Shown: positions 1 through 9,117, counted from the first letter of the stretch. The stretch is DNA of 64,000 nt from Erwinia endophytica (GCF_009295515.1 NZ_RQVV01000011.1:186001-250000), one strand, 5' to 3'. Notes: generated by a model from the sequence alone, not told the origin. Numbers and translations are program-made.

Positions 1-760
1 TTATACTGATTTGCTCAAATGGGCGGATGGCGAGCTGACGATGGTGGTTAATCTGGGCAATTATCTGACGCTGACCGACGATCCACTGTATATCGATGCG
101 TATCTGCATTCGTTGCAGGTGGCGGCTATTTCAACGGTGATTTGTCTGTTGATTGGTTATCCGCTGGCATGGGCGATAGCGCATAGTCCCCCCTCTACGC
201 GCAATATCTTGCTGCTGTTGGTTATCCTGCCATCGTGGACATCCTTCCTGGTGCGCGTTTACGCGTGGATGGGGATCCTCAATGATAATGGGGTGCTTAA
301 TCGTTTTCTGTTGTGGACGGGGATAATCGATCATCCGGTAACGATTCTGTATACCAATCTGGCGGTGTATATCGGCATTGTGTACTGCTATCTACCGTTT
401 ATGGTATTGCCCATTTACACCGCCCTGACACGTATTGATTATTCGTTAGTGGAAGCCTCGCTGGATTTGGGCGCGCGTCCGTTGAAAACGTTCTTTCGGG
501 TGATTGTGCCACTGACCAAAGGGGGGATTATCGCGGGGTCTATGTTGGTGTTTATTCCGGCGGTTGGGGAGTACGTTATACCTGAATTACTGGGCGGTCC
601 GGACAGTATTATGATTGGCCGTGTGTTATGGCAGGAGTTCTTCAATAACCGTGACTGGCCGGTCGCCTCAGCACTGGCGGTGATTATCCTGCTGATCCTG
701 ATCCTGCCGATTATCTGGTTCCATAAGTATCAGAATAAAACGATAGGGGAGAAGGAATGA
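1..760 (+). CDS. potH: Putrescine ABC transporter permease PotH (5' end cut by window edge)
   Basis: Inner-membrane permease of the PotFGHI putrescine importer, which pairs with PotI to form the channel. The reading frame is open from base 2 and ends at a TGA at 758-760, so the N-terminal part (about 65 residues by comparison with the roughly 317-residue E. coli protein) lies outside the window. What remains is hydrophobic, with about five membrane segments and the EAA loop of ABC permeases (EASLDLGARPLK), which docks on the ATPase PotG. The TGA overlaps the potI ATG (ATGA), showing translational coupling. Assignment rests on near-continuous similarity to E. coli PotH. The family is certain; only the start is missing. 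Confidence 0.95.
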   Translation, partial: YTDLLKWADGELTMVVNLGNYLTLTDDPLYIDAYLHSLQVAAISTVICLLIGYPLAWAIAHSPPSTRNILLLLVILPSWTSFLVRVYAWMGILNDNGVLNRFLLWTGIIDHPVTILYTNLAVYIGIVYCYLPFMVLPIYTALTRIDYSLVEASLDLGARPLKTFFRVIVPLTKGGIIAGSMLVFIPAVGEYVIPELLGGPDSIMIGRVLWQEFFNNRDWPVASALAVIILLILILPIIWFHKYQNKTIGEKE

Positions 761-1602
761 CCTCGTTGCCGACTATTCGTTCGCCGTGGCGTATGGCTAT
801 TTTGGTGGTGTGTTTTTTCTTTTTGTATGCGCCCATGGTGTTACTGGTGTTTTACTCCTTTAACGCATCGCAACTGGCGGCATGGGAGCATTTCTCCCTG
901 CACTGGTATAACGTGCTGTTCCATGATGATGCGATGATAAGCGCAGTGACGCTGAGTCTGAGTATCGCGGCGCTGGCGGCTACGGCAGCCTCCGTACTCG
1001 GCACTATCGCCGCGGTGGCGATGGTGCGTTTTGGCCGTTTTAAAGGTTCGACCGGTTTTGCCTTTATGCTGACCGCGCCGCTGGTGATGCCGGATGTAAT
1101 AACCGGTTTGTCGCTGTTGCTGTTATTTGTGGCGATGGGGAATGCTCTGGGCTGGCCAGCAGATCGCGGCATGTTAACCATCTGGCTGGCGCATGTGACC
1201 TTCTGCACGGCGTATGTCGCGGTAGTGATTAACGCCAGATTACGCGAGCTGGATAACTCGATTGAAGAAGCGGCGATGGATCTGGGCGCGACGCCGCTGA
1301 AGGTGTTCTTTGTTATCACCGTACCAATGATTGCTCCCGCGATGGTGACGGGGTGGTTGCTGGCCTTCACGCTGTCGCTGGATGATCTGGTGATTGCCAG
1401 CTTTGTCACCGGACCTGGCGCGACGACCTTGCCAATGCAGATCTTCGCTACCGTGCGACGAGGGGTGAATCCGGAGATTAACGCGTTGGCTTCGCTGATT
1501 TTGTTTGTGGTAGGCATCGTTGGGTTTATTGCCTGGCGGTTGATGGCCCACGAGGAGAAACAGCGGCTGAAGGACCGGCAGAAGGTTTGGAGCGGGCACT
1601 GA
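757..1602 (+). CDS. potI: Putrescine ABC transporter permease PotI
   Basis: Second permease subunit of the putrescine importer PotFGHI. It is 281 residues, the same as E. coli PotI. The sequence starts with a membrane segment, holds about six hydrophobic segments, and carries the EAA motif (EEAAMDLGATPLK) around residue 170 followed by the usual hydrophobic stretch. It starts inside the potH stop codon and is the last gene of the operon; no good rho-independent terminator follows on this strand. The periplasmic binding protein and ATPase genes (potF, potG) would lie upstream of the window. The product is recognised with high certainty from overall similarity and context. Confidence 0.96.
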   Translation: MTSLPTIRSPWRMAILVVCFFFLYAPMVLLVFYSFNASQLAAWEHFSLHWYNVLFHDDAMISAVTLSLSIAALAATAASVLGTIAAVAMVRFGRFKGSTGFAFMLTAPLVMPDVITGLSLLLLFVAMGNALGWPADRGMLTIWLAHVTFCTAYVAVVINARLRELDNSIEEAAMDLGATPLKVFFVITVPMIAPAMVTGWLLAFTLSLDDLVIASFVTGPGATTLPMQIFATVRRGVNPEINALASLILFVVGIVGFIAWRLMAHEEKQRLKDRQKVWSGH

Positions 1603-1668
1603 GGGTAGGGCGTTGGTCACACGGACGAGGTTAAATCCACTTTATGGCGCGGTGGCGGTGAAGTGAAA

Positions 1669-1693
1669 ACCGGCGCAGTAGATCGGCGCCGGT
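1669..1693 (-). terminator. Possible terminator of the yjiH-yjiG-M20 operon
   Basis: Perfect 8-bp GC-rich stem (ACCGGCGC with GCGCCGGT, arms 1669-1676 and 1686-1693). Read on the minus strand it is followed by only four T residues and lies about 115 bases past the peptidase stop codon. The weak U-tract makes this a moderate candidate only. Confidence 0.35.
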
Positions 1694-1805
1694 AAGGTAG
1701 ACCTGATCAGGGACGCTGTGCATTTGGGGATCTGGGAGGGGGCTCCATACTGCAAGCACCCATCTTGCTGCGCCAAAGGGGACAACAGCGTCCAGGGGAA
1801 GACGA

Positions 1806-2909
1806 TTATCCCAGCACCTTCACTACGCAGGCTTTGAATATCTTAATGCCTATTGGCAGCGAGTTCAGATCAAAATGCATATCCGGGTGATGCAGGCCTG
1901 GCACCAGACCGGTTCCCAACCCCCAGAACCCTGATTTGATCTGTGGACGCTGCACGGCATAGTGGAAGAAGTCTTCGCTGCCTGGTGTGGAACGTACCGG
2001 CATTACGGCGGCTTCCCCCAGAACGTCTTTGATCGAATCAGCGATCAGCGTGGTCATTTCATCATCAATTTCCGCCGCCGGCATTGACTTCAGCACCTGG
2101 ATTTCCGCGTTTGCGCCGTAGGCCGCGACGCTGTGCCGGATCGCCTGCTCCACTTTCGCCTGCAAGATGTCCATATCCTGATTTTCCGCTGCGCGCAGAT
2201 CGAACACCACGCGTGCTTCATCGGGAATTGAGTTGGTTACGCCGGCATCGCACAGGAAGCGCGTCGCTTTGGCGCTCCAGCTCTTACCCGGCGCCATATG
2301 CACCGCATTCACGGCCTGGACCGCACTGCTTGCCGCATCCAGGGCGTTAATCCCCAAGTGTGGACGCGCGCCATGCGCAGTCTGTCCGCGAACGGTGGCT
2401 TCAATGGTTACGCAGGCTGAGTAATACACGGCGGGAATGGCGGTCCCCACCGCGCACTCTTCCGCTGGGCGGAGGTGGAAGCCGAGGATCATATCGACAT
2501 CATCAATTGCCTCGCCGGCAATCATCGCCAGCGCACCGGTGCCTAACTCTTCTGCTGGCTGGAAAATTAACTTCAGGCGGCCTTTTTTCACTGCCCCTTC
2601 GGCGATCAGTTCCTGCGCGGCGGTCAGGACCACCGAAGCGTGGCCATCGTGTCCGCAGGTGTGGCGGGCGCAAGGTTCGCCGTTGATAATATGGCCCAGC
2701 GCGTCCATATCGGCCCGTAGCGCCAGTGTTGGGCCAGCAACGCCGCTGTCGAGTACGGCTACGATCCCCGTGGTGGCGTTAAAATTATCCTGCACCTGAT
2801 AACCGGCGGCTTTTAGCTGCTGGCTGATATAGGCGGAGGTTTTAAATTCCTGGAAACCCAGTTCCGGGATAGTGTGCAGGTAAGCGTAATGTTCCAAAAC
2901 GTTTAACAC
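1806..2909 (-). CDS. M20 family amidohydrolase/peptidase (M20D-like)
   Basis: Metal-dependent hydrolase that probably removes an acyl or amino-acid group from an amide-linked small molecule; the substrate cannot be read from the sequence. Length is 367 residues, with no signal peptide. Visible motifs are ALRADMDAL at about 63-71, CGHDGH at 85-90, FQPAEE at 116-121, GFHLRP at 143-148 and SEDFF near residue 312, the set of metal and catalytic residues typical of the hippurate hydrolase / IAA-amino acid hydrolase branch. The start is GTG with a GGAG ribosome site eight bases upstream. It is the last gene of a minus-strand operon behind two GATE-domain membrane proteins. In E. coli the same pair adjoins the isoaspartyl dipeptidase IadA, which suggests a peptide or acyl-amino acid substrate (inference). 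Confidence 0.85.
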   Translation of the reverse strand: MLNVLEHYAYLHTIPELGFQEFKTSAYISQQLKAAGYQVQDNFNATTGIVAVLDSGVAGPTLALRADMDALGHIINGEPCARHTCGHDGHASVVLTAAQELIAEGAVKKGRLKLIFQPAEELGTGALAMIAGEAIDDVDMILGFHLRPAEECAVGTAIPAVYYSACVTIEATVRGQTAHGARPHLGINALDAASSAVQAVNAVHMAPGKSWSAKATRFLCDAGVTNSIPDEARVVFDLRAAENQDMDILQAKVEQAIRHSVAAYGANAEIQVLKSMPAAEIDDEMTTLIADSIKDVLGEAAVMPVRSTPGSEDFFHYAVQRPQIKSGFWGLGTGLVPGLHHPDMHFDLNSLPIGIKIFKACVVKVLG

Positions 2910-2933
2910 GTTAAGCTCTCCATTTAGCCGTTA

Positions 2934-3407
2934 TCAGGCAATAAAGCGCATCACCAGCATGGCGATAATCGCGTTGAGGATGCTGGTCAACATCAGTAGC
3001 GGCCAGTATTTCTTTGGGACATCCGACACACCGAGCAGGCGACCCATATACTGCAACTGGGCTCCCATCAAAAAAATCGCGGGTGTCAGGATAGTAATAT
3101 CAGTACCGGTTAGTGCGCCTCTGGCCAGCAGGCTCACCGCTACGCCAGTGCCGGCGGAGGAAGAGAGCCAGGCGGTGAGCAGCACGGTGATGGCCTCTCC
3201 CGGCAGGCCAAACACCCCCATCACCGGGGCAAAGATTTTTCCTACCCAAGACATCACACCCAGCAAATTTAGCATTTCGGCGATGACATACGCCATCACC
3301 ACATTTGGCATTAAATTATGAATGGCAATATGGAAACCTTTACGTGCCCCGATGACAAAAATATCGAAAGGATTTTGGGACAACACACCCTGAGGTTTAT
3401 TCTGCAT
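2934..3407 (-). CDS. yjiG: YjiG-like GATE/nucleoside-recognition domain membrane protein (SpmB-like)
   Basis: Small inner-membrane protein of 157 residues, clearly similar along its whole length to E. coli YjiG, including PNVVMAYVI near residue 34 and the FGLPGEA motif near 66. The family (GATE domain, related to spore maturation protein SpmB) is thought to form half of a transporter; no activity has been firmly shown. About four hydrophobic segments are visible. It begins with ATG after a GGAG site and overlaps the end of the upstream yjiH-like gene by 11 bases, so the two are translationally linked. The M20 hydrolase follows 24 bases downstream. The symbol is given by homology and pairing, not by function. 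Confidence 0.85.
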   Translation of the reverse strand: MQNKPQGVLSQNPFDIFVIGARKGFHIAIHNLMPNVVMAYVIAEMLNLLGVMSWVGKIFAPVMGVFGLPGEAITVLLTAWLSSSAGTGVAVSLLARGALTGTDITILTPAIFLMGAQLQYMGRLLGVSDVPKKYWPLLMLTSILNAIIAMLVMRFIA

Positions 3408-4068
3408 GCTGGAAATCTCCTTTATAGAAGGTATTCAGCATCAATCGGACAAACGCGGCACCGACAAATTTCAGCACGAACATGACCAGCAGAGGAATCA
3501 ATACGGGTAATGAAAGTGAAATAAATAAGGCGGATCCAATCGCAAAGTAGTTATTGATTAGCCCCGCGCCGGAATATTGCCAGGCAGCCATAATGATGAC
3601 ATCTTTTTTGCTGATCTGTTTCTCGTCGTACAACTCTTTCGTTAATGCCGCGCCAGCATCAGTACTTTGCAGATCGGTTATTAAGGCCAGACCACAGTGG
3701 CCGGGGATCCCTAACAGGGGTTTCAGTAGTGGCGTGAGTAATTTATGCGCGGCGCGGATCGCGCCATAATGGGTGAAAATTTCCAGAAGCCCCAGTGCCA
3801 GCATGACCGTCGGAACCAGCGACAGGGCAAACAAAAACCCCCCTTTAGCCCCCACTCCGCCTTCACCGACAAAGGTGCTGTGCGCAGCATCTTTCAGACT
3901 GCCAAATTTCCCGGCCAGGGTAGTGAAATCGAAGGCTCCCAGCCATTTGAAACCATCAACCTTAAAGAATAAACCGGAGAAAAACAACAGAGCCACAATA
4001 AGCGCGAGCCAGGCGCCAATGCCTGTGGTGTGATGTTCAGTGGGGACGAATTTTTCTTTTTGCATCAT
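3397..4068 (-). CDS. yjiH: YjiH-like GATE-domain membrane protein (SpmA-like)
   Basis: First gene of the minus-strand operon yjiH-yjiG-M20 hydrolase. The 223-residue protein has a hydrophobic segment near residues 18-36, a domain like the nucleoside-recognition GATE fold (LKPLLGIPGHCGLALITDLQ near 135-155) and further membrane segments at the C-terminus, as in E. coli YjiH (about 227 residues). The partner YjiG-like protein overlaps its 3' end by 11 bases, so they probably work as a complex. Two ATG codons stand in tandem; a GGGAG ribosome site suits either. The role in transport is inferred from the neighbouring hydrolase and from the family. Confidence 0.85.
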   Translation of the reverse strand: MMQKEKFVPTEHHTTGIGAWLALIVALLFFSGLFFKVDGFKWLGAFDFTTLAGKFGSLKDAAHSTFVGEGGVGAKGGFLFALSLVPTVMLALGLLEIFTHYGAIRAAHKLLTPLLKPLLGIPGHCGLALITDLQSTDAGAALTKELYDEKQISKKDVIIMAAWQYSGAGLINNYFAIGSALFISLSLPVLIPLLVMFVLKFVGAAFVRLMLNTFYKGDFQHAE

Positions 4069-4399
4069 GTAAAACTCCCTGAATAAAGCTGAATGCTAAT
4101 AACGTTGATAAAAATTTCCGGATAGTGGAAATATTCTCCACAATACGCTAAAAATAATGTATTGCTATTGCAAAGAGTGATTAGCAGGGATCGTGCCAGA
4201 ACAGGGAAATAAAGTGATAGTGCTGAGAATGAACGGAATAAACCTGTATTGACGGTTTGTAAGGTGCCCAAAAAAAATTATCGTTTCATTTTACTGCTTA
4301 TTTATTATCCTGGCCTTTCTTTCATGGTGGCGGAAGCCGGGAGCAAAAATGCCATGGCAGCGCAGTTGCACTACCATAGGGCATTAGCAGGAGGAAGCC
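4069..4399. other. Divergent intergenic region between yjiH and ybjO
   Basis: 331 bases, AT-rich in the part next to yjiH, which must hold the promoters of both diverging genes. An AGGAGGA ribosome site stands directly before ybjO. I see no strong sigma-70 hexamer pair, no terminator and no credible short gene. Confidence 0.6.
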
Positions 4400-4879
4400 A
4401 TGTCAGAGATGCTGCGAGAACATAAAGTGGTCCTGTCCTCATCCCCGGCTATTCCAGTACCCGTTATGGTTGCGGGGATTGGTATCATTGCTGTTCGCTG
4501 TATCGGGGTTGGCTTGCAGATGCACGAGCTGGGATTAAGTGAACTGATGAGCTTTGTCTATCGCAGCGCCCGGGCCTGGGACTCGACGTTGATCTTTATT
4601 GCCAGCCAGTTGCTGTTCTTTGTTCAATTACGCTGTGCACTGGCCCTGATGCAGGGTCACCGTTGGGGACGGTTGGGCTATGCTTTCGCGCAGGCGATCG
4701 TGGTGTTTTATCTGTTTATGGCTTCAATGGGCTGGGTTTATCCGGAATTGTTCAATATTAGTAGCGGCAATAACGCCCGTATTATTCCCCGGCTTGTTTC
4801 CCTGACATTACCCGATTTGCTGATTCTGTTATTACTGTTTGTTCCTGCCAGTAGCCGGGAATTTTTTCGGCAACGTTAA
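4400..4879 (+). CDS. ybjO: DUF2593 inner-membrane protein YbjO
   Basis: 159-residue integral membrane protein with about four hydrophobic segments (approximately residues 21-40, 66-83, 92-112 and 131-151), matching the E. coli YbjO family (about 162 residues) of unknown function. The start ATG follows a near-perfect ribosome site (AGGAGGA, about six bases before). It sits before rlmC exactly as in E. coli, with a 56-base gap. No catalytic or binding motif can be seen, so nothing beyond membrane location can be claimed. Confidence 0.88.
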   Translation: MSEMLREHKVVLSSSPAIPVPVMVAGIGIIAVRCIGVGLQMHELGLSELMSFVYRSARAWDSTLIFIASQLLFFVQLRCALALMQGHRWGRLGYAFAQAIVVFYLFMASMGWVYPELFNISSGNNARIIPRLVSLTLPDLLILLLLFVPASSREFFRQR

Positions 4880-4935
4880 ACGCACAGTGATACAATCGCC
4901 GCCCGCTTTTGGAAAACGGAACAATCATCTGTCAC

Positions 4936-6063
4936 ATGTACTGCGCCCTCTATGATGCCAACCGCTGTCGTTCCTGCCAGTGGCTGGATATTCCTTATTC
5001 CCGTCAGCTTGAAAATAAGCAGGAACAGCTTCGTCAACTGCTGGCGGAGCAGGCTGTTGGGCAGTGGTTTTCCCCGGTGACATCGCCTGAGCAGGCGTTT
5101 CGCAACAAGGCTAAAATGGTGGTTAGTGGCAGCGTTGAGCGCCCGGTACTGGGCATCATGCACCGTGATGGTCATCCGGTCGATCTCTGTGACTGTCCAC
5201 TTTATCCCGCCAGTTTCGCTGATGTTTTTGCCCGGCTGAAGCCCTTTATTGCCCAGGCCGGTTTGACGCCGTATAACGTCGCCCGCCAGCGGGGTGAGCT
5301 GAAATTTATCCTGTTGACAGAAAGTACCCGTAACGGCGAGCTGATGTTGCGTTTCGTGCTGCGCTCAAAACAGAAGCTGGCACAATTGATACGGGCGTTG
5401 CCAACTTTACAGCAGCAGTTACCTCAACTGAGCGTCGTATCCGCCAATATCCAGCCGGTTCATATGGCGATTCTTGAAGGGGAAGAAGAGATCCCGCTGA
5501 CGGAAAATCAGGCGTTGCCCGAACAGTTGAATGATGTGCCGCTGTGGATCCGTCCGCAAAGTTTCTTCCAGACCAATCCTGTGGTGGCGGCAGCGTTGTA
5601 TGCGACCGCGCGTCAGTGGGTTAGCGAACTTGGTGTAAACAGCATGTGGGATTTGTTCTGTGGCGTAGGAGGCTTCGGTTTGCATTGCGCCACTAAAGAA
5701 ATCAGTTTAACCGGTATCGAAATCAATGCTGAAGCGATTGCTTGTGCCAGACGATCGGCAGCGGCGATGGGGAAGGATAAGGTACATTTTGCCGCCCTGG
5801 ATTCGACCATGTTTGCCACGGGTGAAACTACGGTACCCGATTTGGTGCTGGTCAATCCTCCTCGGCGGGGCATTGGCGCCCAGCTTTGCCACTACCTCAG
5901 CAACATGTCGCCCGCGTGGATCCTCTATTCCAGTTGCAATGCGCAAACCATGGCCAGTGATATCGCCCGAATGGCGGATTACACCGTGGAAAAAGTACAA
6001 CTGTTCGATATGTTTCCGCACACTGCCCACAGTGAAGTACTGACGTTGTTAAGGCGCCGCTAA
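4936..6063 (+). CDS. rlmC: 23S rRNA (uracil-747-C5)-methyltransferase RlmC
   Basis: SAM-dependent methyltransferase that makes m5U747 in 23S rRNA. From the ATG at 4936 it is 375 residues, identical in length to E. coli RlmC; an upstream TTG in the same frame would add nine residues that do not belong to the family. Four cysteines for the iron-sulfur cluster are visible (C3, C11, C14 and one in LCDCPLYP near 86), then the SAM site [11 protein letters not shown] near residue 237 and the catalytic cysteine in SSCNAQTM near 334. The final codons form one arm of a terminator-like hairpin. Also known as rumB or ybjF. Confidence 0.96.
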   Translation: MYCALYDANRCRSCQWLDIPYSRQLENKQEQLRQLLAEQAVGQWFSPVTSPEQAFRNKAKMVVSGSVERPVLGIMHRDGHPVDLCDCPLYPASFADVFARLKPFIAQAGLTPYNVARQRGELKFILLTESTRNGELMLRFVLRSKQKLAQLIRALPTLQQQLPQLSVVSANIQPVHMAILEGEEEIPLTENQALPEQLNDVPLWIRPQSFFQTNPVVAAALYATARQWVSELGVNSMWDLFCGVGGFGLHCATKEISLTGIEINAEAIACARRSAAAMGKDKVHFAALDSTMFATGETTVPDLVLVNPPRRGIGAQLCHYLSNMSPAWILYSSCNAQTMASDIARMADYTVEKVQLFDMFPHTAHSEVLTLLRRR

Positions 6064-6075
6064 GCGGCGCTATTT
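6054..6075 (+). terminator. Hairpin at the rlmC stop codon
   Basis: GCGCCGC (6054-6060) pairs with GCGGCGC (6064-6070) around the TAA stop, which forms the loop, followed by TATTTT. It is short and strong with a broken U-tract. It lies between converging rlmC and artM and could end rlmC transcription. Confidence 0.45.
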
Positions 6076-6086
6076 TCGCGGGTTTA

Positions 6087-6755
6087 TCAGTGGCGACGTT
6101 CGAAAGCCAGCGCACGACGTTCAATTAAGCGCATGATCAGCGTCAACAGGCCATTAACGCACAGGTAAATCAGCCCGGCGGCGGCAAACACCGTGACGTC
6201 ATAGGTCCGCCCATACAGCAACTGCCCATGTCCCATCACTTCCATCAGCGTGATGGTATAAGCCAGCGAGGTGCTTTTAAACACCAGTACCACCTCGTTT
6301 GAATAGGAGGAGAGGGCGCGTTTGAACGCATACGGCAGCAGAATGCTTAAGGTGTCTTTACGGTTCATCCCCAGCGCGGCACAGGATTGCCACTGGCCGG
6401 CAGGGATTGCCCGTACCGCACCATAAAATAGCTGTGTGGTATAGGCCGCGCTGTTCAGCGCCAGCGCCAACAGCGCGCACAGCCACGGTTGGGAGAGAAA
6501 ATGCCACAGCCATGGGATCGACTGAATTGACGGGAATTGTCCCGGCCCGTAGTAGATCAGGAAGATTTGCACCAGCAGGGGGGTGCCGGTAAACAGGGTG
6601 ATATAACCGCGTACGATCAGTCTCAACACCGGAACTTTAAGCGCCAGGAGCACTGTAAACAGCAGCGAGAGCAATAACGCCAAAATCAATGAAGCGCCGG
6701 TCAACGTCAGACTGGTATGCAGCCCTTTCAGTAGTTCAGGTAAATAGCTCAGCAT
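6087..6755 (-). CDS. artM: Arginine ABC transporter permease ArtM
   Basis: One of two inner-membrane permeases of the arginine importer ArtPIQM. The 222 residues match E. coli ArtM in length. Several membrane segments are evident (residues about 10-40, 49-70, 90-110, 185-205), as is the permease loop that contacts ArtP ([15 protein letters not shown] near 122-136). The start overlaps the end of artQ by seven bases. It is the last gene of the operon and converges with rlmC, 23 bases away. Confidence 0.96.
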   Translation of the reverse strand: MLSYLPELLKGLHTSLTLTGASLILALLLSLLFTVLLALKVPVLRLIVRGYITLFTGTPLLVQIFLIYYGPGQFPSIQSIPWLWHFLSQPWLCALLALALNSAAYTTQLFYGAVRAIPAGQWQSCAALGMNRKDTLSILLPYAFKRALSSYSNEVVLVFKSTSLAYTITLMEVMGHGQLLYGRTYDVTVFAAAGLIYLCVNGLLTLIMRLIERRALAFERRH

Positions 6756-7471
6756 CCGTTATTTCCCTGCTCAAATCGGGTGGTATGCGCATCAATCCGT
6801 TTCAGAACCTGCTGACTGAGCAAGGTAATCACCAGGTAAATTGCTGCGGCAATCATGTACCAGGTAAACGGTTCCTGGGTACGGGTGGCGATACTTTTGG
6901 TCTGCAGCATGATGTCGTTAACGCTAATCAGTGAAACCAGCGCTGTATCTTTCAGCAACACCAGCCACTGATTACCGAGACCGGGCAACGCATGGCGCCA
7001 CATCTGCGGTAGGATCAGGCGAAAGAAAATCGCCGGGGTCTTCATTCCCAGCGCCTGGCCCGACTCCCACTGCCCCATTGGTACGGCTTTCAGCGCGCCG
7101 CGTAGTGTCTGCGAAGCATAAGACGCATAGAGGAGCGACAGCGCGATAACCCCGCAAAGAAACGGACTGACGTCAAAATTCTCGATGGTCATTTTTATCG
7201 GGATTGTCACCAGCCCCAGGTTAATCGTGAATCCATCGGACAGAGTCAGCAGCAGCTGCGAGGCGCCGAAATAGACAAAAAGCACCACGAGGATTTCCGG
7301 CAGGCCGCGAAATAGCGTCACCAGAGCGGTGGCAAGCCACGCGACAGGTCGCCAGCGAGCTGATTCCATGACGGCAAAAACCATTGCCAGTATCAGGCCC
7401 ACGACCAGGGCCGAAACGGCAAGGCCGACGGTCATCCCAGCGGCGCTTGCAAGAGGATAAAATTCGCTCAT
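6749..7471 (-). CDS. artQ: Arginine ABC transporter permease ArtQ
   Basis: Second permease of the arginine importer, 240 residues (E. coli ArtQ 238). Contains about five membrane segments and the ATPase-docking loop [13 protein letters not shown] near residue 133. Lies seven bases after artI and overlaps artM by seven bases, so all four genes appear to be one transcript. Similarity to E. coli ArtQ is continuous; only the last few residues differ. Confidence 0.96.
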   Translation of the reverse strand: MSEFYPLASAAGMTVGLAVSALVVGLILAMVFAVMESARWRPVAWLATALVTLFRGLPEILVVLFVYFGASQLLLTLSDGFTINLGLVTIPIKMTIENFDVSPFLCGVIALSLLYASYASQTLRGALKAVPMGQWESGQALGMKTPAIFFRLILPQMWRHALPGLGNQWLVLLKDTALVSLISVNDIMLQTKSIATRTQEPFTWYMIAAAIYLVITLLSQQVLKRIDAHTTRFEQGNNGC

Positions 7472-7478
7472 TCAGAAT

Positions 7479-8210
7479 TTACTGCTGGAACCATTTTTTA
7501 TAGATGGTTTGGTAGGTACCATCCGCTTTCACTTTGTCCAGCGCCGCATTGAACTGGCTCTGTAGCTCGCTGTTACCCTGACGAACGGCAATACCCAGAC
7601 CGGTGCCAAAGTAGGATTTGTCGGTCACTTTCTCACCGACAGGGGCCAGACTGGCGTTCTGTTTTAACCATTCATTGACGACGGCGGTGTCGCCGAAGAC
7701 CGCATCGATTCGGCCGTTTTTCAAATCAAGGATCGCGTTCTGGTAGCTGTCATAAGGCACGATACTGACCCCGCTCATTTTGTCCGTCAGGTATTTCTGG
7801 TGTGTGGTGCCGTTCTGTACGCCAACACGTTTGCCTTTCAGCGCCTCAACCGAGTCTACTTTGCCTTTCTGGGCGATAAACAGCGCGGAATTGTCGTAGT
7901 AGGCCTTGGTGAACAGAACCTGCTTTTCGCGTTCAGGCGTGATGTCCATTCCGGCCATCACCGCGTCGAAGCGGCGGAATTTCAGACTGGGGATCAGGCT
8001 GTCAAAAGACTGGTTGGTAAAGGTGCAGGAGGCGTTCATTTCGTGGCACAAGGCATTAGCCAGATCGACATCAAACCCCTGAATTTTGTTGTCAGCGCCA
8101 ACAAACTCAAACGGCGGATAAGAGGCCTCAGTAGCGAAACGGATCGTCTGCGCGGCGCTGACGCTCAAACTTAAGCCGGCTAACAACGCAGCAAGTACGA
8201 ATTTTTTCAT
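7479..8210 (-). CDS. artI: Arginine-binding periplasmic protein ArtI
   Basis: Periplasmic receptor of the arginine importer. The start is set at the second of two adjacent ATG codons (8210), which has AGGA seven bases upstream and gives 243 residues, as in E. coli. A signal peptide (MKKFVLAALLAG, cleavage expected after VSA, residue 19) precedes a family-3 solute-binding domain with FATEASYPPFE and GMDITPEREKQV. The protein is closer to ArtI than to its paralogue ArtJ (for example in FATEASYPPFE and LAPVGEKVTD). E. coli carries artJ next to this operon; no second binding-protein gene is present here. Confidence 0.93.
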   Translation of the reverse strand: MKKFVLAALLAGLSLSVSAAQTIRFATEASYPPFEFVGADNKIQGFDVDLANALCHEMNASCTFTNQSFDSLIPSLKFRRFDAVMAGMDITPEREKQVLFTKAYYDNSALFIAQKGKVDSVEALKGKRVGVQNGTTHQKYLTDKMSGVSIVPYDSYQNAILDLKNGRIDAVFGDTAVVNEWLKQNASLAPVGEKVTDKSYFGTGLGIAVRQGNSELQSQFNAALDKVKADGTYQTIYKKWFQQ

Positions 8211-8225
8211 CATTATATCCTGCAA

Positions 8226-8954
8226 TTAGTGCGATAAATAATTGGCAAACGCGTCGGTTTGCGGCTGTGTAAAGTGGCTGGCGTCGCCCTGTTCGACAAC
8301 ATAACCGTTTTCCATGTATACCACGCGGCTGGCGGTTTTTCGTGCCACTTCCACTTCATGGGTCACGATAACCTGAGTGATATGAGTCTGGGCGAGTTCC
8401 TGAATAATTGACACGATCTGCGCAGTGATTTCCGGATCCAGTGCAGCAGTGGGTTCATCGAACAGCAATACGGCCGGTTCCATCATCAGCGCACGGGCGA
8501 TAGCGACACGTTGCTGTTGACCACCGGAAAGATGCAGTGGAAAACGATCGGCAAAGGTGGTCAGGCGCAGGCGATCAAGCAATTTTTCCGCGCGAGCGTA
8601 CGCCAGGTCTTTATTCAGCCCCAGCACACGGCAAGGCGCTTCAATCAGGTTTTGCATGACGCTCAGGTGCGGCCAGAGATTATATTGCTGAAAGACCATG
8701 CCAACGTTCTGACGCAGTTCGCGGATCGCGGGAGCGGAAGGGGGTTGGCTGAAATCAAAATGATGACCAGCGATAGCCAGTGTGCCGGAACGCGGCATCT
8801 CCAGCAGGTTCAGCACGCGCAGGAGAGAGCTTTTACCGGCACCACTTGGACCCAGCAACACCAACGTTTCACCCTCAGGGCACGCCAGTTGAATATCGAA
8901 CAACGCCTGGTGGGCGCCATAAAAGCAATTAATAGCGTTAAGTTGAATACTCAT
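8226..8954 (-). CDS. artP: Arginine ABC transporter ATP-binding protein ArtP
   Basis: Cytoplasmic ATPase that powers arginine uptake. Start chosen at the ATG at 8954, giving 242 residues as in E. coli; a longer in-frame reading exists but adds 27 unrelated residues that run into the promoter. Walker [10 protein letters not shown] near 35-43, Q-loop in [10 protein letters not shown], signature LSGGQQQR near 144, Walker [12 protein letters not shown] near 163 and the H-loop VTHE are all present. First gene of artPIQM, with a likely promoter and an ARG-box-like site upstream. Confidence 0.96.
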   Translation of the reverse strand: MSIQLNAINCFYGAHQALFDIQLACPEGETLVLLGPSGAGKSSLLRVLNLLEMPRSGTLAIAGHHFDFSQPPSAPAIRELRQNVGMVFQQYNLWPHLSVMQNLIEAPCRVLGLNKDLAYARAEKLLDRLRLTTFADRFPLHLSGGQQQRVAIARALMMEPAVLLFDEPTAALDPEITAQIVSIIQELAQTHITQVIVTHEVEVARKTASRVVYMENGYVVEQGDASHFTQPQTDAFANYLSH

Positions 8955-8964
8955 GCGCAAATAT

Positions 8965-9015
8965 TGAATAGTAATTAGTGCTGCGAATTTTAACGTTGGC
9001 GACATAGTTATGCAA
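8965..9015 (-). promoter_or_regulatory. artP promoter with ARG-box-like sequence
   Basis: On the minus strand a -35 TTGCAT (9010-9015) stands 17 bases from a -10 TAAAAT (8987-8992). Just downstream, 8965-8978 resembles the ArgR operator consensus TGAAT-4N-ATTCA: eight of the ten fixed positions match. A 14-base palindrome CATGAAAATTCATG (9023-9036) lies upstream of the -35. The promoter hexamers are seen directly. ArgR control is inferred from the site and from the known arginine regulation of art genes in E. coli. Confidence 0.45.
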
Positions 9016-9117
9016 TCATCGCCATGAAAATTCATGAAAGCATGGTTGATAACGTGAAGAGCAGCATAATATCGTGGAAGTTGGACGGTATAGCCACAGG
9101 AGAGCCGTGGAAATGCT

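Noticed and set aside
852-1517. 221-codon minus-strand frame inside potI
   Set aside because: Antisense shadow of a conserved permease gene; low-complexity Ser/Ala/Thr composition and no start signals.
4065-4271. 68-codon minus-strand frame upstream of yjiH
   Set aside because: Overlaps the divergent promoter region, no ribosome site, and no homology recognised.
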